A stretch of DNA of 32,585 nt from DASVEG01 sp035540495 (GTDB lineage: Bacteria; Actinomycetota; Acidimicrobiia; Acidimicrobiales; CADCTF01). The notes beneath the pieces were generated by a model. That model was not told the DNA's origin. It ran no database searches and saw only the letters and a program-made list of their open reading frames with translations. The position numbers were made by a program, and so were the translations under genes. Location: positions 1 to 32,585 of the forward strand of contig DATLGL010000018.1 in assembly GCA_035540495.1 (NCBI GenBank). Direction: 5' to 3'. Shown here piece after piece: positions 1 to 7,161 of this stretch (position 1 is the stretch's first letter; each line of letters starts with the position of its first letter).

Positions 1-188
1 CGAAGATCACCCTCATCGACTGGCTCGACCGCGTCTGCGACCACTGCCACGACCTCAAGACCCTCCACGGCTGGGCCCTCGTCGAAGGAACCGGCAAACG
101 ACCACTCGTCCCACCAGACGACCCAAGACACCCACGACACCGACAACCTCGAGACCGCGAAGGGCCCGCGCCACCCGACGCCGCCTGA
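1..188 (+). CDS. C-terminal fragment of HNH endonuclease (DUF222/13E12-type), 5' end outside window
   Basis: The frame starting at base 3 is open from the window edge to a TGA at 186-188 and encodes about 61 residues. It contains the motif CDHCHDLKTLHGWALV, which matches the end of the HNH nuclease domain found at the C-terminus of DUF222/13E12-repeat proteins: a Cys-x-x-Cys-like metal site, then HDLKT and HGW. A Pro/Arg/Asp-rich low-complexity tail follows, as is common in these proteins. They are abundant, multi-copy actinobacterial proteins of uncertain role, often thought to be tied to mobile elements. Only the tail is visible, so the DUF222 part and the full HNH motif cannot be checked. 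It ends 10 nt before the stop of the convergent serine hydrolase gene. Confidence 0.7.
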   Translation, partial: KITLIDWLDRVCDHCHDLKTLHGWALVEGTGKRPLVPPDDPRHPRHRQPRDREGPAPPDAA

Positions 189-198
189 TCGACCTCAG

Positions 199-1308
199 CT
201 ACGAGCCGATGAGCCCGAGGTCTTCGTAGATGGCGGTCAGCACCGGCTGCATGCGGCGGTGGTGGCCCGGCTCTCCCGGCATGCCGTTGCAGCAGACCGC
301 GACGGACAACCCGACCTCCGGGTCGCAGAACATCGCCGACGACTGACGGCCGCCGTGACCAACCGCGCGGCGCGACGCGTGCTTGCCGTAGCCGTATGAG
401 GTCGGTCGGTTCCGGTAGTGGAACGAGTTGAGGATCAGCCCGAGTCCCCAGTCGATGACCATCCCGAACGTCTCGTCGACGAGGCCGACCCGTTGCGGCG
501 TGAGCATCGCATCGACGGTCTCCGTCGCCAGCACCCGGTGGCCGTCGAGCTCACCGCGGCAGCGGAGCATCTCGGCGAACCGGACGAGGTCCCGCATCGG
601 CCCGACCCCGCTGCCCGACGGCTGAGGTTTCCGGAACGCGCGGCCGTCCTCGTACCCCGGGATCACGCGTGGCTCGGCCTTCTTCGAGGTGTCGTACATG
701 AAGCCGACGCGGTCGCCGTACGCCTCGAAGCGTCGCTCCGTCAACGCGATCCATGAGTCGGGCATGTCGAGCGGCTCGAAGATCTCCTCGCTCACGTAAT
801 CCGCGAACGACCGGCCGTGCGGGTCGACTCGGCGCACGACCTCGCCGAGGATCATGAACCCGGTGACGTCGTGGTAGCCGGCTCGCTCCCCCGGAACCCA
901 CCCGTCTTCCAGCGGCGCCGCGGCGATCATGGCGACGGCTTCGTCCCACGAGCCGCGCCACACGCTCCCCTCGACAGAGCGGAACCCACCCGTGTGGGTG
1001 AGCACGTGGCGGAGGGTGATCGCGTCCTTGCCGCCCGCCGCGAACTCCGGGAGATACGCCGCGACGGGGGCGTCGAGATCGACGCGCCCCCGCTCCCACT
1101 GCTGCGCCACGGCGGCGGCAGTGACAGCCTTCGTGCACGAGAACCACGGCAACAACGTGTCGACCGCCATGGCGACGCCGGGACGCGCGTCGCCGATCGC
1201 GACGCTTCCGACGACCTCGCCGTGAAGGACGACCTCGAGCTGAGCGCCGGGGTGGTAGCCGTCGACGCGGCCCTTCTCCAGCGCCGCGACGGTGCGATCG
1301 AGCCTCAC
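199..1308 (-). CDS. Serine hydrolase, beta-lactamase/esterase (class C-like) family
   Basis: The 369-residue protein has the serine beta-lactamase fold signatures. SCTK at residues 57-60 is the S-x-x-K nucleophile and general base. YHD beginning at Y145 occupies the Y-x-N position, as in EstB-type esterases where the Asn is replaced. HGG near residue 317 is the K/H-T/G-G motif. No signal peptide is evident at MRLDRTVAALEKG, so it is probably cytoplasmic and more likely an esterase or amidohydrolase than a resistance enzyme. The GTG start at 1306-1308 overlaps the stop of the upstream GNAT gene (GTGA), so the two are translationally coupled. The substrate cannot be read from the sequence. Confidence 0.85.
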   Translation of the reverse strand: MRLDRTVAALEKGRVDGYHPGAQLEVVLHGEVVGSVAIGDARPGVAMAVDTLLPWFSCTKAVTAAAVAQQWERGRVDLDAPVAAYLPEFAAGGKDAITLRHVLTHTGGFRSVEGSVWRGSWDEAVAMIAAAPLEDGWVPGERAGYHDVTGFMILGEVVRRVDPHGRSFADYVSEEIFEPLDMPDSWIALTERRFEAYGDRVGFMYDTSKKAEPRVIPGYEDGRAFRKPQPSGSGVGPMRDLVRFAEMLRCRGELDGHRVLATETVDAMLTPQRVGLVDETFGMVIDWGLGLILNSFHYRNRPTSYGYGKHASRRAVGHGGRQSSAMFCDPEVGLSVAVCCNGMPGEPGHHRRMQPVLTAIYEDLGLIGS

Positions 1309-1811
1309 GTGCCGGTGAGGCGGAGCTGCATCGTCAGCACGCCGTCGACGTCCCGCACGACGACGAATCCGTGGCGGCGGAACAACGACACCGCCGGCAG
1401 GTTCGCCCGCTGCACGTTCAGACCGATCGTCGGCATCCGCTCCTCGCGGGCTCGGCCCACCAGCGCCGTCAACAGGAGGTCACCGACTCGTTTGCCGCGA
1501 TGTTCGGGAACGAGGGCGATCAGCAGCTCCGGCGTCTGGCCGCCGACGAATCCGCCTTCAGGATCATCGTCCGGGAAGATCCGGAACCACGCGGCTCCGA
1601 CTGGCTCCAGATCGCACTCGGCGACGATGCCGTGGTCGCCGGGCCTCCCCCACTGCTCGACGAACGCCTGCACGCTTGGCGATGCGAGCACGTCATCCTT
1701 CGCAGGACGATCACGACCCAACCCTGCGACGGCCTCGTAGACCATCTCGCGCAGGAAGATCGCGTCCGCCAGGCCCGCCAGCCGGGTGGTGTACCGCGAG
1801 AGCGACATCAC
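1305..1811 (-). CDS. GNAT-family N-acetyltransferase
   Basis: The 168-residue single-domain protein has the GNAT motif A, PEHRGKRVGDLLL, whose R-G-K-R-V-G loop binds the acetyl-CoA pyrophosphate. A later region, NVQRANLPAVSLFRRHGF, matches the family's motif B (N-x-x-A-x-x-L-F/Y-x-x-x-G-F). It would transfer an acetyl group from acetyl-CoA to an amine on an unknown small molecule or protein. The start is GTG at 1811 followed directly by ATG (1806-1808), and either could be used. It lies 39 nt after the SMP-30-like gene and overlaps the serine hydrolase by 4 nt, so these three are probably one transcription unit. Confidence 0.85.
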   Translation of the reverse strand: MMSLSRYTTRLAGLADAIFLREMVYEAVAGLGRDRPAKDDVLASPSVQAFVEQWGRPGDHGIVAECDLEPVGAAWFRIFPDDDPEGGFVGGQTPELLIALVPEHRGKRVGDLLLTALVGRAREERMPTIGLNVQRANLPAVSLFRRHGFVVVRDVDGVLTMQLRLTGT

Positions 1812-1850
1812 GCCATTGTGACCGGTGCGACACGCAGCGGTGATCGGCGA

Positions 1851-2792
1851 CTACGGGAAGGCGAGGCGCAGCCCTGACCGCGGCCATTCGAAGCTCACGA
1901 GCTTCCCGGTGGCGCTCATGGTGACGTACGCGGTCCGGAGATCGTCACCGCCGAAGGCGATGTTGGTGACGACGGGATCAGGGAGACCCGCGTGCTCGAC
2001 CGACGAACCATCCGGCGAGATCACCGTGATGCCGCCGTTGGAAAGCGTGGCGACGCAGACGTAGCCGTCGCTGTCGACAGCGAGTGAGTCGAACAGGTCG
2101 GCTCCGGGAGCGCCGTACAGCAGCTGCCCGCCGTTGCCGAACATCGGGTTCGGGTTCGCCAGCTGCCCGGGTCCACTCAGGTCCCAGAAGTACACGCGGC
2201 CGGAGTGCGTCTCGGCGACGTACACGCGGTCGCCCGCGGGCGAGAGTCCGACGCCGTTCGGGCTCTCGATCGGGTGCACGACCTCACGCACCGACGAACC
2301 GTCAGCTGCGGCGTAGTAGAGCCCGCCGAGGTCGCGGACCCGGTCGTGGGTGTGCCCGTGATCGGTGAACCAGAAGCCGCCGGTCGAGTCGAACACGATG
2401 TCGTTCGGGGCCGAGAACGGGCGGCCATCGCACTCGGTGTAGAGGTCGGCCACCTGTCCTGACTCGAGGTCGACGCGCTGGATCCGTCCGCCGATGTACG
2501 AACCGGACGACCTCGTTCCTCCGTGCGCGCCGGGCAGGAGCATCGGGCCGATCTCCGTGAAGTTCCACCCGCCGCTGTTGCACACGTACAGCGCACCGTC
2601 GGGTCCGAGCGCGGCGCCGTTCGCGCTGCCGCCGCAGCGGGCGATCGTCGCTGGCTCGCCGCCGTCGCGCGGGACGCGCTTGATGTCGCCGGTGTTGAGC
2701 TCGCAGACGGCGATGTCGCCGTCGGGCAGCACGACCGGACCTTCCGGGAAACGAAGGCCGGAGGCGAGCTCTCGCAATTCGGTGTCGGGCAC
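1851..2792 (-). CDS. SMP-30/gluconolactonase/LRE family protein
   Basis: The 313-residue protein fits the six-bladed beta-propeller SGL family (regucalcin, gluconolactonase). An N-terminal FPEGPV places the metal-binding Glu at residue 17. A middle SAPNDIVFD followed by GFWFTD gives the conserved Asn/Asp region, and a late DSLAVDSDGYVCVA carries the C-terminal metal Asp. These enzymes hydrolyse sugar or other lactones using a divalent metal. No signal peptide is seen. Translation starts at GTG 2790-2792, six bases after a TAGGGT box, which suggests a leaderless mRNA. The divergent PPOX-like gene begins only 27 nt away. Confidence 0.85.
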   Translation of the reverse strand: MPDTELRELASGLRFPEGPVVLPDGDIAVCELNTGDIKRVPRDGGEPATIARCGGSANGAALGPDGALYVCNSGGWNFTEIGPMLLPGAHGGTRSSGSYIGGRIQRVDLESGQVADLYTECDGRPFSAPNDIVFDSTGGFWFTDHGHTHDRVRDLGGLYYAAADGSSVREVVHPIESPNGVGLSPAGDRVYVAETHSGRVYFWDLSGPGQLANPNPMFGNGGQLLYGAPGADLFDSLAVDSDGYVCVATLSNGGITVISPDGSSVEHAGLPDPVVTNIAFGGDDLRTAYVTMSATGKLVSFEWPRSGLRLAFP

Positions 2793-2798
2793 GCTCGG

Positions 2799-2812
2799 AC
2801 CCTACCTACGCT
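2799..2812. promoter_or_regulatory. Divergent leaderless promoter pair (SMP-30-like / PPOX-like)
   Basis: On the minus strand TAGGGT (2799-2804) lies 6 nt before the GTG at 2792. On the plus strand TACGCT (2807-2812) lies 7 nt before the GTG at 2820. Both fit TANNNT spaced for transcription to begin at the start codon. The two -10 boxes are 2 bp apart inside a 27-nt gap. No Shine-Dalgarno sequence fits either gene. Confidence 0.6.
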
Positions 2813-2819
2813 CGCCCGC

Positions 2820-3455
2820 GTGGCCGAGCCGATCTACACCCCCACTCCACGCACCACCCACCGCCGCAAGAAGGCGCGCGGGACGCACGGGGTCTCGTCG
2901 GTCCACGACATCCTCGACGAAGGGTTCGTGTGCCACCTCGGGTTCGTCCACGACGGCAGCCCGTACGTGTTCCCGACCTCGTACGCCCGCGAAGGCGACG
3001 TCCTCTACCTCCACGGTGCGGCAGCCAACTTCGCGCTTCGCACGCTCGCTGCTGGAGCCGAGGTGTGCGTGACGGTCACGCTGATCGACGGCTTGGTGCT
3101 CGCGAAGTCGGCCTTCCACCACTCCGTGAACTACCGGTCGGTCATGGTGTTCGGTCGAGCCGAGGCGGTCACCGAACCGACCGAGAAGGCGCGCGCGGCG
3201 GCAGCGATCGTCGACCACATCGTGCCCGGCCGGTCGCGCGACTGCCGGCTGCCGACCGACGAGGAGCTGCGCGCGACGCTGATCGTGAAGGTGCCGACCT
3301 CGGAGGCGTCGGCCAAGGTCCGCGCAGGCGGGCCCATCGACGACGCGGAAGACGTCGAGCTGCAGCACTGGTCGGGAGTACTGCCGCTCCGCACCGTGGC
3401 GGAGGCGCCCGAGGATGCGCCTGGCTACGTGCAGTCGTGGCGCGTCACTCGATAG
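2820..3455 (+). CDS. Pyridoxamine 5'-phosphate oxidase-like flavin-binding protein
   Basis: The protein has 211 residues from the GTG at 2820, chosen because it follows a TACGCT box by 7 nt and removes a non-conserved upstream extension. The pattern THRRKKARGTHGV, then CHLGFVHDGSPYVFPTSYA, then a GAAANFALRTL segment and a HHSVNYRSVMVFG strand is typical of the Pyridox_ox_2 / FMN-binding split-barrel family. Related proteins bind FMN or F420; the substrate is unknown. Its last 11 nt overlap the tail of the convergent DUF7065-like gene, with no terminator hairpin between them. Confidence 0.85.
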   Translation: MAEPIYTPTPRTTHRRKKARGTHGVSSVHDILDEGFVCHLGFVHDGSPYVFPTSYAREGDVLYLHGAAANFALRTLAAGAEVCVTVTLIDGLVLAKSAFHHSVNYRSVMVFGRAEAVTEPTEKARAAAAIVDHIVPGRSRDCRLPTDEELRATLIVKVPTSEASAKVRAGGPIDDAEDVELQHWSGVLPLRTVAEAPEDAPGYVQSWRVTR

Positions 3456-4422
3456 GGACGATCGGCTTCACGTTCTCGTCGAGCTGGTGCAGGTACTCGG
3501 CGATGCCGTACCCGGTCTGCCCCTCGTAGGTCCACCGAGCGAGACCTTCGTTCACGATCGTCGTGTTCGCCCGCAGACCGGCAGGGCCCGGCTCGACCCG
3601 AAGCAGATCGGCGCGCAGCTCGTGCGTCCGGCCCTGCTTGTCGGTGGCGACGACGTAGGTGGCCTTGTGGGTCACGCCGTCGTCTTCCAGATCGGTCGTG
3701 ACCTTCCACTCCGCGATCGACGCGTGCGCGCCGTCCTTCCACACCCACCCCCGGTGGAGGTCGCCTGCGTCGGTCCCGATGCGGATGCCGCCGAAGTGCG
3801 TGGAGTCGCCGATGTTGATCGAGAACCAGCGCCACATCTTCGGGCCACCCCATCGACGCGGCCCCCACGACTTGTCGCGGTTGCCGCGCGCCTCGGGCCC
3901 GAGCTCCAACCGCTTCCCTTCGACCTCGATCCAGCCCGTCCAGCGCCCCGCCTGCTCGAGGTGGCCCTTCCCGACGCTGCCGCGCGTCTCGGCGGAGGCG
4001 CCCGAACCCTCCTTGCCCTGCCCGTCGGCTCCGATGGCGGGCATGAGCGCGTTGAAGGTGACGTCCATCGCCGCGGGACCGATGTGCGACTCGCCGTTCG
4101 CGGTGAGGCGCCACGACTTCAGCGGTTCGATCATCTCGTAGGTGACCGGACCGACCTCGAGCTTCCGCTCGATCATCTCCTTCTGCTCGCGCATGTGGCG
4201 GATGTGCGCGAGCCCGCCGTTACTCCGTTCGCCACGGGAGGCGGCCGGCTTCCAGATCGCGAGACCGACGTCGATGGTGCCCTCGTTCGGGCGGACGCCG
4301 ATCCGGGTGTAGAAGCCGGCGTCGGTCTGGGGGTCGTAGCAGTTGAAGTAGTACGACTCCGACCATGCGGTGTCGCCTTCGACGGGATGGGCGAAGTCGT
4401 GCTTCTCGTCAAGAACCGGCAT
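3445..4422 (-). CDS. DUF7065/DUF7064-like protein (hydroxyneurosporene synthase-like lipocalin fold)
   Basis: The 325-residue protein resembles actinobacterial proteins annotated DUF7065/DUF7064, a twin-lipocalin architecture distantly related to CrtC carotenoid hydratases. Recognisable parts are the N-terminal WSESYYFNCYDPQTDAGFY segment, a central SWGPRRWGG turn with a preceding GNRDKSW, and a C-terminal EGQTGYGIAEYL. CrtC relatives hydrate isoprenoid double bonds, but no reaction can be claimed here. ATG 4422 is preferred over the TTG 12 nt upstream because a strong GGAGG site lies 5 nt before it. The start sits inside the end of queF (14-nt overlap), so the two are coupled. Confidence 0.7.
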   Translation of the reverse strand: MPVLDEKHDFAHPVEGDTAWSESYYFNCYDPQTDAGFYTRIGVRPNEGTIDVGLAIWKPAASRGERSNGGLAHIRHMREQKEMIERKLEVGPVTYEMIEPLKSWRLTANGESHIGPAAMDVTFNALMPAIGADGQGKEGSGASAETRGSVGKGHLEQAGRWTGWIEVEGKRLELGPEARGNRDKSWGPRRWGGPKMWRWFSINIGDSTHFGGIRIGTDAGDLHRGWVWKDGAHASIAEWKVTTDLEDDGVTHKATYVVATDKQGRTHELRADLLRVEPGPAGLRANTTIVNEGLARWTYEGQTGYGIAEYLHQLDENVKPIVPIE

Positions 4423-4786
4423 GCGCTCCTCCAACGTGGGGGTAGGTGGCCTCCACGGTCGTCGTGATCCCGCCGCGCACGAGCCAGTCGGTGTGCACGG
4501 TCAGCCTCCGCGGTGCGATGGCTGCGACGAGATCGTTGCAGATCCGGTTCGTCACGTCCTCGTGGAACGCGCCGTCGTTGCGGTAGCTCCACAGGTAGAG
4601 CTTCAACGACTTGAGCTCGACGATCTTCTCGTCGGGGACGTACGTGATCGTCACCGTGGCGAAGTCGGGCTGGCCGGTCATCGGGCAGACGCAGGTGAAC
4701 TCCGGCGTCGAGCACCGGATCTCGTAATCGCGATCGGGATGGGGGTTGTCGACGGCGACGAGCTCGCGAGACGGCTGGGAAGGCAC
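4409..4786 (-). CDS. queF: NADPH-dependent 7-cyano-7-deazaguanine reductase QueF (short type)
   Basis: The enzyme reduces the nitrile of preQ0 to the amine preQ1 in queuosine tRNA modification. The 125-residue length is that of the single-domain, YkvM-type enzyme. The nucleophilic Cys34 lies in CVCPMTGQPDF with Asp41 as acid. ELKSLKLY (from E57), SYRNDGAFHE and the F-H-E at 74-76 form the QueF signature that binds NADPH and preQ0. The start is GTG 4786, 9 nt after the thrB stop. No queC, queD or queE is nearby, so preQ0 must be made elsewhere or imported. Its 3' end overlaps the DUF7065-like gene. Confidence 0.93.
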   Translation of the reverse strand: MPSQPSRELVAVDNPHPDRDYEIRCSTPEFTCVCPMTGQPDFATVTITYVPDEKIVELKSLKLYLWSYRNDGAFHEDVTNRICNDLVAAIAPRRLTVHTDWLVRGGITTTVEATYPHVGGAHAGS

Positions 4787-4795
4787 CAGCCCGTT

Positions 4796-5644
4796 CTACT
4801 CGACCACCAGTCCTCGTCGATCCGCCTCGAGGACCAGCGCCCGACCGGCGACGCCGTGCGAAGCGAGGAGGTCGTCGCCTGCGGCCCGAACCTGTTCCGC
4901 GGTGGCGCGGCGGCACACCGCGAGGAGCGTCGGGCCGGCACCGGACCAGCACGATCCCAGTGCGCCCGCGTCGACGAGACCGCGAAGGATCGCCGCGCTC
5001 TCCGGGAACAGCGGTGTGCGCTGTTGTTGGTGCAGCCGGTCTTCGAACGCCTCGTTCCGCAGCCTCGACGCGTCGGCGAGGCCTGCGATCACGAGACCGG
5101 CGCGGCCGATGTTGAACGACGCGTCGCCATGAGCCACCTGGCTCGGAAGCGCAGCACGAGCTTCCTTCGTCGGCAGCGTGCGATCGGGAACCACGGCGAC
5201 GAACACGAGGTCGTCGTCGAGCGACAGCGGCTCGACGACGGGCATGCCGTCGACCGTGGCTGCGGTGATGAAGCCGCCGGCGAACGACGCACCGGCGTTC
5301 TCGGGATGACCGTCGACGTCGGCTGCGATGGCGAGGGGGTCGTCGGCGCCCGCGGCTGCGGCGGCAGCGAGGGCGAGTGATGCGGACGAGCCGAGACCGC
5401 GCGAGACGGGGATCTCCGAACGCACCGTGATCGCATGCCTGGTGTGGCCGGTCACCCGCTCGACGACCTGCACCGCGAGATGGTCGTGATCGTCGACGTC
5501 GAGGTCGGCGCCCTCACCGTGCTTGGTGAGCACGAGCGTGTCCGCGTCGACGACCTCGACCTCGACGTAGAGAGCGAGCGCGAGCGCCAGCGCGTCGAAG
5601 CCGGGCCCGAGGTTGGCGGAGGAAGCAGGAACACGTGCGCGCAT
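4796..5644 (-). CDS. thrB: Homoserine kinase ThrB
   Basis: The 282-residue GHMP kinase phosphorylates homoserine on the route to threonine. The N-terminus MRARVPASSANLGPGFD is the classic ThrB start, which fixes ATG 5644 over the longer upstream reading. The ATP-binding motif PVSRGLGSSASLALAAA lies at about 79-95, and a C-terminal GSCWSGAGPTLLA is the GHMP motif 3. It heads a thrB-queF-DUF7065 unit. thrB usually follows hom and thrC, but neither is visible here. The 88-nt gap to the divergent small membrane gene must hold its promoter; no confident -10 box was seen. Confidence 0.93.
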   Translation of the reverse strand: MRARVPASSANLGPGFDALALALALYVEVEVVDADTLVLTKHGEGADLDVDDHDHLAVQVVERVTGHTRHAITVRSEIPVSRGLGSSASLALAAAAAAGADDPLAIAADVDGHPENAGASFAGGFITAATVDGMPVVEPLSLDDDLVFVAVVPDRTLPTKEARAALPSQVAHGDASFNIGRAGLVIAGLADASRLRNEAFEDRLHQQQRTPLFPESAAILRGLVDAGALGSCWSGAGPTLLAVCRRATAEQVRAAGDDLLASHGVAGRALVLEADRRGLVVE

Positions 5645-5717
5645 GGCTCTCGATCGATGTAACCCGCCGACGGCGCGGCGGTCCAAATACGTGACGGACA
5701 ACCACGACCGGTCCGTC

Positions 5718-5724
5718 AGGAGGA
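5718..5724 (+). promoter_or_regulatory. Strong Shine-Dalgarno site for small membrane protein
   Basis: AGGAGGA lies 8 nt before ATG 5733. It selects that ATG over in-frame codons further upstream and contrasts with the many leaderless starts in this window. Confidence 0.8.
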
Positions 5725-5732
5725 ATCAAGAA

Positions 5733-6056
5733 ATGTACGACTTCGCCATCGTGATCCTGATGGGACTCGCGCTGTTCAAGGTTGTGGACCTGGTGGAGGA
5801 GTTCGTTCCTTCGCTCACCAAGTTCCACCTGCTCCTCACGCTCGTGCTCGCCGTCGCCGGCGCCTACGTCCTCGACTACTCGGTCTTCGCCGGGTGGGGC
5901 GTCGACATCCGCAGCGGTGACCTCGGCACGATCGTCACCGGCCTGATGATCGCCGGGACCACCAGCATGTGGCGTGCGGCCTTCCATTGGCTGGGCACCT
6001 CCGAGGGCGAGGAGCCCGAGGTTCGCCACCAGCACCGCCCGCGCATCGCGGCGTAG
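5733..6056 (+). CDS. Small membrane protein of unknown function
   Basis: The 107-residue protein begins MYDFAIVILMGLALFKVVDL. It has a hydrophobic first segment (about residues 2-18), a second, very hydrophobic segment (about 33-52) and a weaker third (about 68-82). The C-terminal tail is charged and His/Arg rich. No family was recognised. The strong ribosome-binding site and a downstream long hairpin show a separately expressed single gene. It diverges from thrB and converges with the unknown membrane gene at 6165. Confidence 0.7.
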   Translation: MYDFAIVILMGLALFKVVDLVEEFVPSLTKFHLLLTLVLAVAGAYVLDYSVFAGWGVDIRSGDLGTIVTGLMIAGTTSMWRAAFHWLGTSEGEEPEVRHQHRPRIAA

Positions 6057-6114
6057 TCACCAAGACCGGCGAAAGACCGGATCCGGGCTCGCAGCCCGCG
6101 CCGGAAACGGCACA

Positions 6115-6152
6115 CGAAGGGCGTCTCGACAATGGGGTCGGGACGCCCTTCG
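6115..6152 (+). terminator. Long hairpin terminator between convergent genes
   Basis: Bases 6115-6130 pair with 6137-6152 around a 6-nt loop. This gives a 16-bp stem in which the only non-Watson-Crick pair is a U-G (126/141) on the plus-strand RNA; on the minus RNA that pair is A-C. It lies 58 nt after the small membrane gene. The U tract is short, as is usual in GC-rich actinobacteria. A smaller 6-bp hairpin (6084-6098) precedes it. Confidence 0.7.
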
Positions 6153-6164
6153 TCGCGTCTGCGC

Positions 6165-7133
6165 TCAGCGGCTCCAGATGCGGACGGCGCGACCGCGCAC
6201 CCGCGACCACACGCTCATCCGCTGCGGGTCGATCGCGTCGTCGGTGACGTCGACCACCGGCTCCGGCACCGCCCACACCACCTCGAACGGATGGGCGCCG
6301 TCGACGACCACCGACACCGGCTCGGTGTCAGGATCGGTGGGCACCGCAGTGAGCGTGATCTCCCGCGGGCGCATCCGCTCCGCGATCAGGGCACGAAACA
6401 GCTCCAGCTGCGCAGCGCGCAACACCGCGAGGCGGGCGATCAGCGCGGGCGCTTCCCGCGGGTGCACCTTCGGACCCGCGACGCGGTGCCATGCGGCACG
6501 AGCGTCGCGAGCGACCGCGTCGGCGGCGGCGGCCTCGACCGACCGTCGCTCCCACCCTCTTCGCGAGATCGTTCGGGCATGCAGCTCGCCCATGGTCTCG
6601 AAGCCGGCGACCCGTAGCGCCTCGGCCCACGCGGTGGTCGCTCGAGCCAGCTTCGTCGTCGCGTACGTACGCCGGGTGACGCCGAACGCCGTCGTGGCTA
6701 TCGGCCCCGCCGCGGCGCCCACCACGGCCGTGTAGACGGGAGCGGCCATCGGCTCGAGGTGGCCCCGAACGACCAAGGCGCCGGCTGCAGCAAGGCCGAC
6801 GAGGCCCCACACGTTGCCGACCGCGAGCCACCGCATCGCGTCGGTCGCGGCCTCGGCGAGCCCCTGTCGAGCGTCCCGCACGTCGCCGAGCGCGACGATC
6901 GCCGCGTCGACGGCGTCCTCGTCGATCGCGGGTTCGTCGCCGACCTTCGACCGGCGCCGCAGCGCGGCCTTCTCTGCGTCGAGCGCCGTCCGCGCGAGGC
7001 GGCGGATCTCCTCGGGCCGCGCCGCGAGCAACGTCGGCGGGAGCCCCTGCTGGAGCCGTTCGACCTCCGCCCTCGCCGTCTCGACATCGAGCGGCGGGTC
7101 GACGGCATCGATGAGGTGCTGAAGCGCGACCAC
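6165..7133 (-). CDS. Conserved-looking membrane-associated protein of unknown function
   Basis: The 322-residue protein matches no family I recognise. The first 100 residues are Glu/Arg/Ala rich and probably helical. Two hydrophobic stretches at about 103-123 and 130-150 could form a membrane hairpin. A long Ala/Arg-rich helical region follows, then a beta-like segment near 255-290. It lies 28 nt after ftsK in the same direction. A TATCCT box (7143-7148), 9 nt before the GTG, suggests it also has its own promoter. The Ala/Arg richness partly reflects base composition. Confidence 0.65.
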   Translation of the reverse strand: MVALQHLIDAVDPPLDVETARAEVERLQQGLPPTLLAARPEEIRRLARTALDAEKAALRRRSKVGDEPAIDEDAVDAAIVALGDVRDARQGLAEAATDAMRWLAVGNVWGLVGLAAAGALVVRGHLEPMAAPVYTAVVGAAAGPIATTAFGVTRRTYATTKLARATTAWAEALRVAGFETMGELHARTISRRGWERRSVEAAAADAVARDARAAWHRVAGPKVHPREAPALIARLAVLRAAQLELFRALIAERMRPREITLTAVPTDPDTEPVSVVVDGAHPFEVVWAVPEPVVDVTDDAIDPQRMSVWSRVRGRAVRIWSR

Positions 7134-7142
7134 GGTCAGCGG

Positions 7143-7148
7143 AGGATA
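7143..7148 (-). promoter_or_regulatory. Putative near-leaderless -10 box in ftsK downstream spacer
   Basis: TATCCT on the minus strand is 9 nt before GTG 7133 and lies wholly within the 28-nt gap after ftsK. It could allow expression independent of ftsK. Confidence 0.4.
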
Positions 7149-7161
7149 CGAGCGACGGCCG

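Noticed and set aside
199..1308. Beta-lactam resistance gene
   Set aside because: The motifs (SCTK, YHD, HGG) fit the esterase-like branch, there is no export signal, and no resistance context is present.
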